DNA of 64,000 bases from Lineus longissimus (Eukaryota > Nemertea > Pilidiophora > Heteronemertea > Lineidae). Both the position numbers and the translations under genes were made by a program. Positions 19,425 through 31,551 of the stretch are shown here, piece by piece; the stretch's first letter is position 1, and every line of letters begins with the position of its first letter. Under the pieces are notes generated by a model. The model made no database searches and was not told the DNA's origin. It saw only the letters and a list, made by a program, of their open reading frames with translations. The DNA is taken from positions 10,113,001 to 10,177,000 of the forward strand of contig NC_088326.1 of the NCBI RefSeq assembly GCF_910592395.1. Direction: 5' to 3'.

Positions 19425-20310
19425 GGCATGTTATACAAACGATTAGGTAAATATCGCTTGATTACATGTAAGTGACCCAACCGAAGAAGTAACACAAAAT
19501 CAACCGATTATGTGATCCACGACACAAAAAGTAAGGTGAAATACCCAACCGAACACAAAATAAACCGATAAAATGACCTTATTTTCCTGTAAGGGGAGGG
19601 GGGGGGGGGGGTTACACACGAGTTGCCACCTTTTCTTCCGTCGTCTGTAAATGTATAATAATTCAAAATGGGTTACATCTCATTTCATCAGGTTGGTTGA
19701 TTTGACCTACATTTCAAGGTCACAGAAATCAACCATACGTAATTACATTTCACCAACAGTGGCACCTGTTATTAATATTTTGTCCAAGAGTCTTTACTTC
19801 GTTGATGTTTACATGGTACAGCGTTCGGTCATTCCAATATGTTGAAAACATTCGATGGAAGTGTCCTACCTTTAACGCCTTGCCAGGTCATGAATGTCAG
19901 AAAACTACTTGTAATTCATATTCAATGGCTATTTCTTTTCTTCTTACATACATGTAATGTACTGATGAAACGAAGGCAGATCATCCAATACCTTACCATG
20001 CTATAAACAGACAATGGAAGAAGCACTGTCAACGCGTGTATACCCCCTTGAGATGTGGTCACTGCATCGGTTGATTTTGTGTCACTTATTCGGTTTGGTC
20101 ACTGATAATCTTGCCAATGTGAGTCATCCAAACGGTTGGGCGTTGGTCATTTATTTGGCTAATTTTGAGTCACTTAATATTCGGTAAGGTCATGGTCTAA
20201 TTGGTTGATTTTGTTTTACGATTAGGTCGGATCACTTTATCGGTTGATTGTATGTTTCTTCAGTTGATTCACTTAATTTGGCGATGTGACCTATCACTTT
20301 CGGAACAAGG
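19425..20310. repeat. Foldback AT-rich cluster, unit 2
   Basis: Left arm: repeated ACACAAAATCAACCGAT-like words (19490-19580). Right arm: their complement, TCGGTTGATTTTGTGT and variants (20060-20300). Arms are separated by about 450 bp. The degenerate words recur every 25-40 bases, so the structure could fold back on itself. Unit 2 alone has a 14-base G run at 19598-19611. No ORF of note. Confidence 0.55.
19598..19611 (+). repeat. Poly-G homopolymer, 14 bases
   Basis: G run present only in unit 2; the other units read straight through TTTTCCTACAAGAG here. Length is likely unreliable. Confidence 0.85.
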
Positions 20311-21196
20311 TATCCGTGCAGAGATCATTTTTGTGCGGAACGATGCATTGCAACGCCTGGTGTGGAGACGAAAATCTACACGACGACGTCACGCTGTTCG
20401 CACTCGTTTACCCCGTTCACCTTGTCTCCGCGGAGAACAACAAAGGTAGGCTACTGAAATAAAGAGCCGCTCACTCCGCTACAGATACAGACATGAATGC
20501 ACTAAACAAATTTTGCTTTCAACGCAGTAAAATACCTGAAACCTCGAAGAGTTCAATTGAAAACCCGTGTTCTTTATGTTATTTCTGATTAATCTGATAA
20601 GAACTCACCACGATTTCTTTGATAGATCTTGTAGGAGAGAGAAAATAATACATGAACTGTCTGGCTCATAATAATCTCACCTTCTCGCTCCCGGATATTC
20701 TAACCCGATTTGGCCTTAAAAATGTTCAATGACCCAAAATTCCAATGCGCATCCAAATCTTTAACGAGATGTGCAAAACGTGTGTGCGTCGCCCAAAGCT
20801 GCCTTAAATGCACCACAGATTGATAACTTACTTTAAAAGCTGATCAGAGAGATTCTTTTAAGCCCCGGAAGAAGGTCAGACAAAAGCATGTTAGTTGATA
20901 AAACGGCGTGTTTTCATAGAAAACGGGAAATCCCAGTGCAATTCACTAGAAAACTATCGCGGGAACGAACAGACCTCGTGATCAGCATTCTATATCATGT
21001 ATAAAGGTTTAGGCGTTCGGGTAGAATCTGGGCATCTAGGTGACATCTAGGCTGGTCACAACGATTTGTTGACGAAATACGGAATTCCTGTAGACCAGGA
21101 AGGGAAACTTAGTCGAAGACAATTGCTTCGTCATGTAAGTTGTTGATAGGTAGAGAAAACAGAGTTGGTATTTTGATTTGAACGCAGTAAATTGTG

Positions 21197-21820
21197 TTAG
21201 TTGCGTTGGAATATGAGGACACTGCGGGAGATCAGAAAAAGGATTAATCTGGAAATATCCTTTTTTCCTGCGGGGCCACTTATCCCAAAATCTACAATTT
21301 CTAGAATGTATACGTCCAGAGGGATTTCAAGAATAATAGGGGGTGCATTCAATAATCTAACCTCTTTGACCATAGTTTCCCTGCTGTCAAGGGCTTCCTT
21401 GGGCTTCCATCTCTTGCAATGTGACCATGACACGAACCTACATGCATGCTTCCCCCTCCGATGATTGAAGCCAGCGATGGCATCATGTTTGGAACTCAAA
21501 ACAGCACATTCTGGTTTTGAACGCGAATTTATTGGTAGCCAGTATTTGAGGGATATATCTTCACGCCGCACCCCAGCATTATAAAGCCGTATAAAGGTTA
21601 TGCCTAAACAAGCAAGTGAGGTGCTCTCGCTTATACATATATGGAGGGCTGCAAACAAGATATTTCGATGGTAACCCCTCCTCGTTGTTGACGAAACACA
21701 AGTATCATTTGAGCTGATCATTTCCGATAAAATATTAATAATACTATTCAAGTTCATTTCATTTGCTTTCAATGCAATCAGTGTATGTCGCTTAGTTAGT
21801 TCTAGTGGTCTGAAGTGCAT
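21197..21820 (-). CDS. Array ORF family B, copy 2
   Basis: 207 codons, MHFRPLELTKRHT to a stop beyond DISRLILF, here extended by LISRSVLIFQRN through a frame difference at the 3' end. Contains HRNILFAALHICISEST, EDISLKYWLPINSRS and HRRGKHACRFVSWSHCKRW. Upstream codons remain homologous to unit 1 (SARQQ.T..VNTN.QM) but are cut by TGA. Lies about 2 kb upstream of family A on the same strand. Unknown family; could be a real small gene, an exon, or a remnant. Confidence 0.4.
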   Translation of the reverse strand: MHFRPLELTKRHTLIALKANEMNLNSIINILSEMISSNDTCVSSTTRRGYHRNILFAALHICISESTSLACLGITFIRLYNAGVRREDISLKYWLPINSRSKPECAVLSSKHDAIAGFNHRRGKHACRFVSWSHCKRWKPKEALDSRETMVKEVRLLNAPPIILEIPLDVYILEIVDFGISGPAGKKDISRLILFLISRSVLIFQRN

Positions 21821-22092
21821 TTGGGAGTTCGTGTTGACACTCGGTGTATGTTGTTGGCGAGCTGGTCGATGTCATGCCTGAAGAATATACTCTGCTTTCA
21901 CGCATTTAAGATATGTTCCCAATATTTAATTCGAACTACATACCGTGCAAGATAAAAAAATCATTTTCGTCGTAAACCATGTCCACAACGTCGATCTTGT
22001 TCCGGCTTGGCGTTTGCTTTGATGAAGTACTGATTTAATAAACCGGTGACACTGGAGTCTAAAGGTGGGCCTGCTGTAGGTTAAATCCGCAG

Positions 22093-23092
22093 GTGGTAAT
22101 GCCATTAGAAAAAGTAAGGATGCCAGGTCCCCCTCTCAACACTCGGATATCGGAACTAAACCTGCCTCCGACCCAAAGGCAGTCACTGCGGATCCAGAGG
22201 GCAATGAAAGATCCTTTTCTGAGATTTAAACCCCTTCTTAATTTTTCGGAGATATCGAGGTCAAAGAAAACAGCAAAATATTCACATCTATGAGATTAGC
22301 AGGAAGAAGGTCAAGCACAAAGAACAAATATCAAAAACAAGACCAGGTAGGATGTGCAAGGGAATCCGCATAGTTTGGAGGATGTACTTTGTTGTCCGTC
22401 GTGGACCCGGAGAAGGCCCATTACATGTATGGCACTTATAGTGTGCAAATCTCAAAGTATTCTATTTTGTCCGGTAGAGCCCGTTACACATCCGTTATTC
22501 CTCGGTTCCCATGCATTCCTTTATCAGGTAATTGTCTGCTGTGGATGCGGTACACCTCATGTTCATCTGCTGCATGTCAGGTGGTAGTCGGGCCTCGAGC
22601 CACGTCCACCGGACATCAAAGAGCATGAACTGACAAGTACAGGAAGACGAACACACTAGTTCCTAACAAAATGCATGCCCAACACAAACGAACCGTACAA
22701 CCCGGCGGACTAGGTTGTCTAGTGGAGTCTGTGCCAAAGTTTGTATATGCACAAAACATTTCTCCGGATGAAGCGAACCTCGCCCGTTCTTGCCTGACAA
22801 GGAATGCATTCGCAGAACGAAAGACAAATAGGAAACGCATGCAAACGGACAACATCGGATTGGACTTTGCTCTCCGTTGGTCGTCTGTTATAACGCAATC
22901 CGTCAAGGTGTGATCATGACTGGCGCTTCAAATCATTTCTGCATATTTTGGAAACGGAAGATACATGTAATGCACATGGATCGATCCATACCGTCCATCA
23001 TTTCCGACTTGGATAGACATTGTTTGGCGACACCATGTAGTCCGGTGGTCACGGCGTCGTTTCCTGGCCTGGCCTGTGTTGATTCGAAGTAA
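22093..23092 (+). pseudogene. Decayed plus-strand ORF tract, unit 2
   Basis: Starts with the single diverged version of the 202-bp repeat (readable as KDARSPSQHSDIG and on to NERSFSEI, then stop). It continues with VVDPEKAHYMYGTYSVQ (22389-22628) and VESVPKFVYAQNISPDE (within 22671-22913). Frame changes separate the pieces. Confidence 0.4.
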
Positions 23093-24144
23093 TTATTGAA
23101 GCGAGTTTGGATCGTAGAACCTCGATTACCTTAGGCATGTCGTGTTGTCAAAATTCAGCAGGTTTTAGTCATTTCATGTATTGATTCCTTAAACTCCATC
23201 AATATAGCCGATTATACTGAGTTGCATTGGTTTGTGTTAAATGCTTATCGATATTTGGTATGGAATATGAAAAACAGTACCCTACAATGCATCATATGCC
23301 TAAATTATGATTTTAAAGATCATGACTGTACATAATGCAACACAAAAAAAGTATTTGTTTCATCGATCCATTAAGACTGATGTATTACAACATTGTCGAA
23401 ACAAAGGCTAAGACGTGAAATAATGACCATCAGACAGAACACGGTGTCGCCAATGCATTGCCTATCCAGATCGAACTGGTTAAATCTTGTCATCGACCAT
23501 GTGTTTGCTATCTAGCTTGAATATAGCATGCTCCTAGAGTTAACCGGTCTGACATCGGTGTAAATAGATAATGTAAGCAAGCCGAGTCTGTTCCTTGTCT
23601 AGTGTTAATGAAATAAACGTTGGCATCGCCAATAAGTGATTATGGGGCATTGCAGTGGATTGCCTCGACAATCAACCTTGTGGTCCTTGTCTATCTATCT
23701 ATGATGAAAATGTTGTCGTTCGATGTTTAAAAAAGTGATAACGATGTGGTTTTGGCTGTCGCTCTAAACACCGCAATGATGGTAGAGCTAAAATATATAT
23801 GAAGATAGCTCCATCCGAGCGAAGTTTGCTGACACAACCAGTAGGCCTACTGGCAGCGAGGTATTAATATCTTTTCTAAAACATCCGAAATGAATATATT
23901 TTTAGGCATCATCCGCTAAATCTACGCAACATAGTTATATTTTGGACGTGCTGGGGCCCATTTAATTCTAATCTTTGATGGATGATGAATCTGACCTTAT
24001 TTGATTAGCTGGAAGCCGGGTCTCTTGGTAAATCCAATGGCGGAGTCCTCCCCGACTGTCTGATCGCCATGCCATTTCAACCTGTTTGTTATATTATTTA
24101 CTTCTGATCAATAAGGCAGTTACGAGGCGCGGCAAATCGAGAAA

Positions 24145-24893
24145 TTAAGCGATGAGAAACTTCGTGGGATTTATTGATAATAAAAATAAACAGTCTGCTG
24201 TTGCTACTGTAGTGATCAAATGACGTCCCCCAGCCACAAACAGTCCTTTGCGTTTGACCTCGGCCACTTCACCTTCATCAAGAGCGCATTGCCGCAGGAA
24301 ATGGCATATGTCAGCAAGTATTGTTGTCTTGAAAACAGCGGCCAGTGGTATCTGTTGTGCTGCGCAGCAGGGAGCTCTGGGTCTTGTTCTTGCACCAGCT
24401 CTCATTTACCCGGAGAGGCTTGTGAAGGGTATGGCCCTTTTGATTATGCGATGTATACATACATGGCTAAACTCTGTCTCAGTCTCATTCACGAACAGAT
24501 TGTGAACTTTCTATAGGTTTCTCCGCTGCTTTTGGCTGGAGCTGGTCCAGGTGTTTCTTTTCTTAATCCAGGAAATCAACGTCATCAGCATAATCTATTT
24601 GTAGTGGCAGGTCCAGGCTTGGGACTGGTGGGTTAGACCTGTTGGGGCTTGCAAGTGTAGCAGCAATTTAGCAGGTTAAAGGGACTGGTGAAAAGGCGGT
24701 TGGCCTGTGGTGAGCCTAGTAGTTTCAAACGAATTGGACAGTTCGCTTTTCACGCCGATCCTTAGCTTCATCCCTGCCAGGAGGGATCTTACATGTCTCA
24801 GATCATGATCACGGAAGCCTGCTTTCAGTAGGACAACTGAGTTGCGTTTCCACCTGATGGAATCGCAGGCTCGAGACATATTAATTCTCATCT
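24145..24893 (-). pseudogene. Non-LTR RT relic, spacer 2/3
   Basis: Same collinear pieces as in spacer 1/2. YADD codons are at 24581-24592, here in the more canonical context IDYADDVDFLD. The motif A region (24676-24891) again has NMSRACDSIRW. Frames are broken between pieces. Confidence 0.7.
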
Positions 24894-25039
24894 TGTGGAA
24901 GTCCCATTTCCTTTTGGGACTTTAGAAATTACTTAACTAGGTGTTATCTCGCTGATTGTTTTACTACCACTCAGCCACTCCTCTACATATGGTAGGCCGT
25001 AGGGGACATTAATGCCGATTTATGTTCTAGACCGTAATG

Positions 25040-25360
25040 AATTTATGTCCAACAAGGCAAGTCCAGGCTTGAGACTGTTGGGTTAGGCCTGTTGGGGCTT
25101 GCAAGTGTAGCAGCAATTTAGCAGGTTAAAGGGACTGGTGAAAAGGCTGTCGCCCTGTGGCGAGCCTAGTAGTCTCAAACGAATCGGACGGTTCGTTTTT
25201 CACGCCGATCCTTAGCTTCATCCCTGCCAGGAGGGATCTTACATGTCTCAGAATATGATCAAGGAAGCCTGCTTTCAGTAGGACAACTCAGTTGCGTTTC
25301 CACCTGATGGAATCGAAGGCTCGAGACATATTAATGCTCATCTTGTGGAAGTCCCATTTC
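25040..25360 (-). pseudogene. Second partial RT relic, spacer 2/3
   Basis: A repeat of the motif A piece only, starting again at GGCAAGTCCAGGCTTGAGAC and running to the CATTTCCTTTTGGGAC segment. It is more diverged from 24145-24893 than that copy is from spacer 1/2, and it matches the copy at 49907. It reflects a local internal duplication. Confidence 0.6.
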
Positions 25361-25917
25361 CTTTTGGGACTTTAGAGATTACTTAACCTCCCGTTATCTC
25401 GTTGATTGTTTTACTTGTCACAGGGAGTGTGACTGACTTCAAGATCAAGATTTTTACTACGACTCAGCCACTCCTCTACATAAAAAAAGACAAGGGGTAT
25501 CTCGATTAATTCTCGATTAGTTTATAAAAGACATACGAACCAACACACAGTACAGAGAACGGTTCTGATTGGATGATAGTTCTAATGATAGTTCTAATGA
25601 ATCGGATAGTTATAATGAATCAAACGTCGTCTTCCAAACTGCCATGGGAAGCATTACTGCAGAAGGTAGTGTTACGGAAAATAGAGTGTTATCATTTTTC
25701 GTCTCGTCAAAAATCTGAGCGCGAAATCCCATATACTATAAATATACTGATCGTTTCTGAGTGGGAATTTCAGAGAGAAAAAACTGTTTCAGTAATCACG
25801 AATGAAAAAGTTTTTAAAGTAACGAGCATGTTACAAAGGTTTACTCCCCACCCGATAGAATAATGGATAAGACGGAAAATTTGTAGAATATTCTATTTCT
25901 TTTAAAACCCCAGTCTA

Positions 25918-26919
25918 TCAAGCATGAGAGCGGTGATAGAACTTCAAATAACCGTGGCCATTTCCTGGCCAAGCTACAAAAGATCCGTCCCGGCCAGCGC
26001 CAATCATATCTACATCTGAAATTATCGTCGATTGGTAACTCTTTCTATAATACCAATAGTGTGGAAGATTTTTCTGAATAGGAATATAGGTCACAATAAA
26101 ACCTTTTTTGCGCTTGTCTGGAGTCATCGGCATTATTATTTGGTTGGCACTGTCCCACGTGACGTGATAGCAACCATGTCTACATCTAAAATCGGGCCAT
26201 TTTGAATTGCAAATTACATGTATTACCACTTTCTGCCGATAGTTGCTCCTTTTAGTAAACAGATGTACACAGTTCCACATTGTGGCAAGTACATCCTTTC
26301 CTGCAGTTATGAAGACGGAATTCTGCGTTCGCTGTACTAACCGAACCAAAGTTCTTTGAATGATGTGCACGTCCAGCTCCCTACCCGCCGTCAAAGTGTA
26401 GTTGAATTTATCATCGACACCCTTGTCAATATCAATCTCGAAAACACCAAGTGCAATGAAGGAACTCGTTCTTAGGCCATTTTTGCGTACGCGATGAACG
26501 TATATAACGAAAGCTTGCCGAATCAACTCGATGTGTTCTATGTGCAAAATTAAAAGGAGCTCAATGTTCTGACTCTGAGTGGGCAGTTCCATAATGTAGA
26601 AACCCAAATGAACGCCATTGCGATCAAATATTTTCGGACATTCCTTCGGGCTGGTTGTACTAAATATCACGAAATAGGCCTTCAGAATGTATAAATTGTA
26701 GATCAACAGATGCTTGTTGATTGAACTTCTAGAAGAGTTGAATAACTGTCTTGAGACATATCGCCCTCGATTTCGATAAATCTGATGGATGAATGGGCAT
26801 CTTCGTTTAACATACATCATTTCCACTAGGATATATCTGTCAACATACTTATCATAATAGACTCGAAGCGAAAGGAAAACCGCCGTATTCCTAAAGATCT
26901 TGTCGACTTTGTAACTCAT
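25918..26919 (-). CDS. Array protein family A, copy 3
   Basis: 333 residues from MSYKVDK to HRSHA and TGA. Distinguishing residues: DRYILVEMMYVKRRCPF near the N-terminus and ELIRQAF near 130-136 (ELTGQAF in copies 2, 4, 6 and 7). The stretch with ELIRQAF is shared with copy 5. A TATA-like TATAAAAAGG lies at 26936-26945 on the minus strand. Confidence 0.6.
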   Translation of the reverse strand: MSYKVDKIFRNTAVFLSLRVYYDKYVDRYILVEMMYVKRRCPFIHQIYRNRGRYVSRQLFNSSRSSINKHLLIYNLYILKAYFVIFSTTSPKECPKIFDRNGVHLGFYIMELPTQSQNIELLLILHIEHIELIRQAFVIYVHRVRKNGLRTSSFIALGVFEIDIDKGVDDKFNYTLTAGRELDVHIIQRTLVRLVQRTQNSVFITAGKDVLATMWNCVHLFTKRSNYRQKVVIHVICNSKWPDFRCRHGCYHVTWDSANQIIMPMTPDKRKKGFIVTYIPIQKNLPHYWYYRKSYQSTIISDVDMIGAGRDGSFVAWPGNGHGYLKFYHRSHA

Positions 26920-27149
26920 TCTTGGCAACTTTTCTCCTTTTTATAAATTCAAATTAAAACTTGTCTCACATTATTAACTAAAGGTACCAATGGCATTCAA
27001 ACGCTTATGTTACAAATGTGCCGGCTACCCAGTCACCTTCTTTTTTACAGCAGCGGTTTCCACATTATTGAATAACACACGAAATTAAAACATTTCAAAA
27101 TTACTGAAATATCACGCTATTCCAATTTTAATCCCGACTGGACCCAAGT

Positions 27150-28000
27150 GAGGCATGTTATACAAACGATTAGGTAACTATCGCCTGATTACATGTAAGT
27201 GACCCAACCGAAGAAGTAACACAAAATCAACCGATTATGTTATCCACGACACAAAAAGTAAGGTGAAATACCCAACCGAACACAAAATAAACCGATAAAA
27301 TGACCTCATTTTCCTACAAGAGTTGCCACCTCTTCTTCCGTCGTCTGTAAAAATATAAAAATTCTAAATGGGCTACATCTCATTTCATCAGGTTGGTTGA
27401 TTTGACCTACATTTCAAGGTCGCAGAAATCAACCATACTTAATAACATTTCACCAAGAGTGGCACCTGTTATTAATATTTTGTCAAAGAGTCTTTACTTC
27501 GTTGATGTATACATGGTACAGTGTTCGGTCATCCCAATATGTTGCAAACATTCGATGGAAGTGTCCTACCTTTAACGCCTTGCCAGCTCATGAATGTCAG
27601 AAAAACAATTTGTAATTTGAATTCAATGACTATTTCTTTTCTTCTTACATACATGTAATGTACTGATGAAACGAAGGCAGATCAACTAAGACCTTTCCAT
27701 ATACAGCTATCAACAGACAATGGAAGAAGCACTGTCAACGCGTGTATACCCCCTTGAGATGAGGTCACTGCGTCAGTTGATTTTGTGTCACTTATTCGGT
27801 TTGGTCACTGATAATCGTGCCAATGTGAGTCATCCAAACGGTTGGGCCGTTGGTCATTTATTTGGCTAATTTTGAGTCACTTAATATTCGGTAAGGTCAT
27901 GACCTAATTGGTTGATTTTGTTTTACGATTAGGTCGGATCACTTTATCGGTTGATTGTATGTTACTTCAGTTGATTCACTTAATTGGGCGATGTGACCTA
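27150..28000. repeat. Foldback AT-rich cluster, unit 3
   Basis: Arms at about 27205-27300 and 27770-27960 with ACACAAAATCAACCGAT words and their complements, as in unit 2 but without the G run. Confidence 0.5.
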
Positions 28001-28818
28001 TCACTTTCGGGACAAGGTATCCGTGCAGAGATCATTTTTGTGCGGATCGATGCATTGCAACGCCTGGTGTGGAGACGAAAATCTACACGACGACGTCACG
28101 CTGTTCGCACTCGTATACCCGTTCACCTTGTCTTCGCTGAGAACAACAAAGGTAGGCTACTGAAATAAAAAGCCGCTCACTCCGCTACAGATACAGACAT
28201 GAATGAACTAACCAAATTTTGCTTTCAACGCCGTAAAATACCTGAAAACCTCGAAGAATTCAATTGAAAACCCGTGTTCTTTATGTTATTTTTGATAAAT
28301 CTGATAAAAACTCACCACGATTTCTTTGATAGATCTTGTAGGAGAGAGAAAATAATACATGAACTGTCTGGCTCATATTAATCTCACCTTTTCGCTCCCG
28401 GATATTCTAACCCGATTTGGCCTGAAACATGTTCAATGACCCAAAATTCCAATGCGCATCCAAATCTTTAACGAGATGTGCAAAACGTGTGGGCGTCGCC
28501 CAAAGCTGCCTAAAATGCACCGCAGATTGATAACTTACTTTTAAAGCTGATCAGAGAGATACCTTTAGGCCCCGGGAGAAGGTCAGACAAAAGCACGTTA
28601 GTTGATGGAACGGCGTGTTTTCATAGAAAAGGGGAAATCCCAGTGCAATTCACTAGAAAACTATCGCGGGAACGTACAGACCTCATGATCGGCATTCTAT
28701 ATCATGTATAAAGGTTTAGGCATTCGGGTAGAATCTAGGCATCTAGGTGACATCTAGGCTGGTCACAACGATTTGTTGACGAAATAAGGAATTCCTGTAG
28801 ACCAGGAAGGGAAACTAA

Positions 28819-29569
28819 AGTCCTGTGTACACTAGCAACATTTTTACAACATTTCTCCAACATTCCTTGTTGCAACGCCGTGTTGGGAAAATGTTGCCAA
28901 GTGTGTACAGAGAAAATAATGTTGGAGAATTGTTGGAAATTTGTTGCAAAAAGAATTGTCTGGTCAATTTGTTGTTGCAGGTTTTTGGTCGTGTTGTAAA
29001 AATTTTGCTAAGTGTGCACAGAGCAAAACCAGTTTTCCAACATTCTTACAACATCTAATTGATCATGTGATCTACCTGAAGTCATGTGACCAGCTTAATT
29101 GGGTGTCTTGCTTTGCAATAAGGGGTGAAACCTTAGCAAGGAGTTCCTCAAATGCCCCCTCATCCATTCTCAGGAAGTTCTTATAGGAGGGCTTATCACT
29201 CATCCTCAACTCCCTCAGCAGGCAATGGTATGCTCCATGCTGCTGCCTCATTTGGATCCACGGCCTGGTCCACAGTCTCTTGACTTCCTTTTTCCTCCGC
29301 CTTTGCCGTCTTGACAAGACACTTGCCAAAACTGTGGCAGAAGCAGCCAAAACACATGTGCTCTCCTTGAATTCATCCATGATTTTCCCACCAAAAAAAA
29401 ATTCCCGCTCTGTTTTTACAACAAACTTCCAACATATTCCCAACAAATTTCCAACACTCTTAAAATAGTGTACACAGGGCATGTTGTAAAAATGTTGTAA
29501 AAATGTTGTAAAAGTGTTGCAAAAATGTTGGAGAAATGTTGGAGAACTGTTGCCAATGTACACCCTGCT
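28819..29569. mobile_element. Truncated PIF/Harbinger element, unit 3
   Basis: Element of 751 bp with imperfect inverted ends: AGTCCTGTGTACACTAGCAA on the left and, complemented, AGCAGGGTGTACATTGGCAA on the right. TAA precedes and TTA follows, and the empty site (GGGAAACTTAGTCG) is preserved in units 2 and 4, so a 3-bp T(A/T)A duplication is supported. Subterminal regions are packed with GTTGTAAAAATGTTG-type words on both sides, possible transposase binding sites. It retains only the first part of a transposase gene. Confidence 0.8.
29072..29380 (-). pseudogene. HARBI1-like transposase N-terminal fragment, unit 3
   Basis: 102 codons from MDEFKEST to a stop after SWSHDFR. It contains VKRLWTRPWIQMRQQHGAYH, LLRELRMSDKPSYKNFLRMD and FEELLAKVSPLIAKQDT, the conserved start of Harbinger nucleases before the DDE domain. 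The catalytic domain is absent. The open frame can be extended upstream to 29563, but that part is the repetitive terminal region. Confidence 0.75.
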
Positions 29570-29692
29570 TTAGTCGAAGACAATTGCTTTGTCATGTAAG
29601 TTGTTGATAGGTAGAGAAAACAGAGTTGGTATTTTGATTTGAACGCAGTAAATTGTGTTAGTTGCGTTGGAATATGAGGACACTGCGGGAGA

Positions 29693-30280
29693 TCAGAAAA
29701 GGAATAATCTGGAAATATCCTTTTTTCCTGCGGGGCCACTTATCCCAAAATCTGCAATTTCTAGAATGTATACGTCCAGAGGAATTTCAAGATTAACTGG
29801 GGGTGCATTCAATAATCTAACCTCTTTGACCATAGTTTCCCTGCTGTTAAGGGCTTCCTTGGGCTTCCATCTCTTGCAATGTGACCATGACACGAACCTA
29901 CATGCATGCTTCCCCCTCCGATGATTGAAGCCAGCGATGGCATCATGTTTAGAACTCAAAACAGCACATTCTGGTCTTGAACGCGAATTTATTGGTAGCC
30001 AGTATTTGAGGGATATATCTTCACGCCGCACCCCAGCATTATAAAGCCGTATAAAGGTTATGCCTCAACAAGCAAGTGAGGTGCTCTCGCTTATACATAT
30101 ATGGAGGGCTGCAAACAAGATATTTCGATGGAAACCCCTCCTCGTTGTTGACGAAACACAAGTATCATTTGAGCTGATCATTTCCGATAAAATATTAATT
30201 ATACTATTCAAGTTCATTTCATTTACTTTCAATGCAATCAGTGTATGTCGCTTAGTTAGTTCTAGTGGTCTGAAGTGCAT
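29693..30280 (-). pseudogene. Array ORF family B, copy 3 (nonsense mutation)
   Basis: Same frame as copies 4-7 but interrupted by TGA after STSLAC (TTA in the others), giving 30065-30280 (71 codons) and 29693-30031. The remainder is otherwise intact. One broken copy among six well-preserved ones. Confidence 0.5.
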
Positions 30281-30552
30281 TTGGGGGTTCGTGTTGACAC
30301 TCGGTGTATGTTGTTGGCGAGCTGGTCGATGTCATGCCTGAAGAATATACTCTGCTTTCACGCATTTAAGATCTGTTCCCAATATTTAATTCGAACTACA
30401 TACCATGCAAGATAAAAAAATCATTTTCTTCGTCTACCATGTCCACAACGTCGATCTTGTTCCGGCTTGGCGTTTGCTTTGATAAAGCACTGATTAAATA
30501 AACCAGTGACACTGGAGTCTAAAGGTGGGCCTGCAGTAGGTTAAATCCGCAG

Positions 30553-31551
30553 GTGGTAATGCCATTAGAAAAAGTAAGGATGCCAGGTCCCCCTCTCAAC
30601 ACTCGGATATCGGAACAAAACCTGCCACCGACCCAAAGGCAGTCACTGCGGATCCAGAGGGCAATGAAGGATCCTTTTCTGAGATTGAAACCCCTTCTTA
30701 ATTTTTCGGAGATATCGAGGTCAAAGAAAACACAAAATATTCACATCTATGAGATTAGCAGGAAGAAGGTTAAGCACAAAGAACAAATATCAAAAACAAG
30801 ACCAGGAAGGATGTGCAAGGGAATCCGCATAGTTTGGAGGATGTACTTTGTTGTCCGTCGTGGACCCGGAGAAGGCCCATTACATGTATGGCACTTATAG
30901 TGTGCAAATCTCAAAATCGTCCATTTTGTCCGGTGGAGCCCGTTACACATCCGTTATTCCTCGGTTCCCATGCGTTCCTTTATCGGGTAATTGTCCGCTG
31001 TGGAAGCGGTACACCTCATGTTCATCCGCTGCATGTCAGGTGGTAGTCGGGCTTCGAGCCTCGTCCACCGGACATCAAAGAGCATGAACTGACAAGTACA
31101 GGAAGACGAACACACTAGTTCCCAACAAAACACATGCCCAACACAAACGAGCCGTACAACCAGGCGGACGCGGTTGTCTAGTGGAGTCTGTTCCAAAGTT
31201 TGTATATCCACAAAACATTTCTCCGGATGAAGAGAACCTCGCCCGTTCTTGCCTAACAAGGAAAGCATTCGTGGAACGAAAGACAAATAGGAAACGCATG
31301 CAAACGGACAACATCGGATTGGACTTTGCTCTCTATTGGACGTCTGTTATAACGCAATCCGTCAAGGTGTGATCATGACTGGCGTTTCAAATCATTTCTG
31401 CATATTTTGGAAACGGAAGATACATGTAATGCACATGGATCGATCCATACCGTCCATCATTTCCGACTTGGATAGACATTGTTTGGCGACACCATGTTGT
31501 CCGGTGGTCAGGGCGTCGTTTCCTGGCCTGGCCTGTGTTGATTCGAAGTAA
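30553..31551 (+). pseudogene. Decayed plus-strand ORF tract, unit 3
   Basis: Single diverged 202-bp segment, then VVDPEKAHYMYGTYSVQ (30848-31087) and MESVPKFVYPQNISPDE (31181-31372). A one-base difference upstream opens a longer frame at 30553-30900 than in the other units. Confidence 0.4.

Larger units (their letters stand above)
17851..25554. repeat. Tandem unit 2
   Basis: Runs from GAGGACGGTT to the next equivalent. Order on the plus axis: CCAAT/TATA-like segment (17880-18020), family A ORF, foldback cluster, a roughly 900-bp non-coding stretch (20311-21196, nothing recognised), family B ORF, plus-strand ORF tract, spacer with RT relics. It lacks the truncated Harbinger seen in units 3, 5, 6 and 7: the empty site reads GGGAAACTTAGTCG near 21105. 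Confidence 0.85.

Noticed and set aside
29416-29739. ORFs rich in FLQHFYN repeats at Harbinger ends
   Set aside because: They are translations of the subterminal TTGTAAAAATGTTG words.
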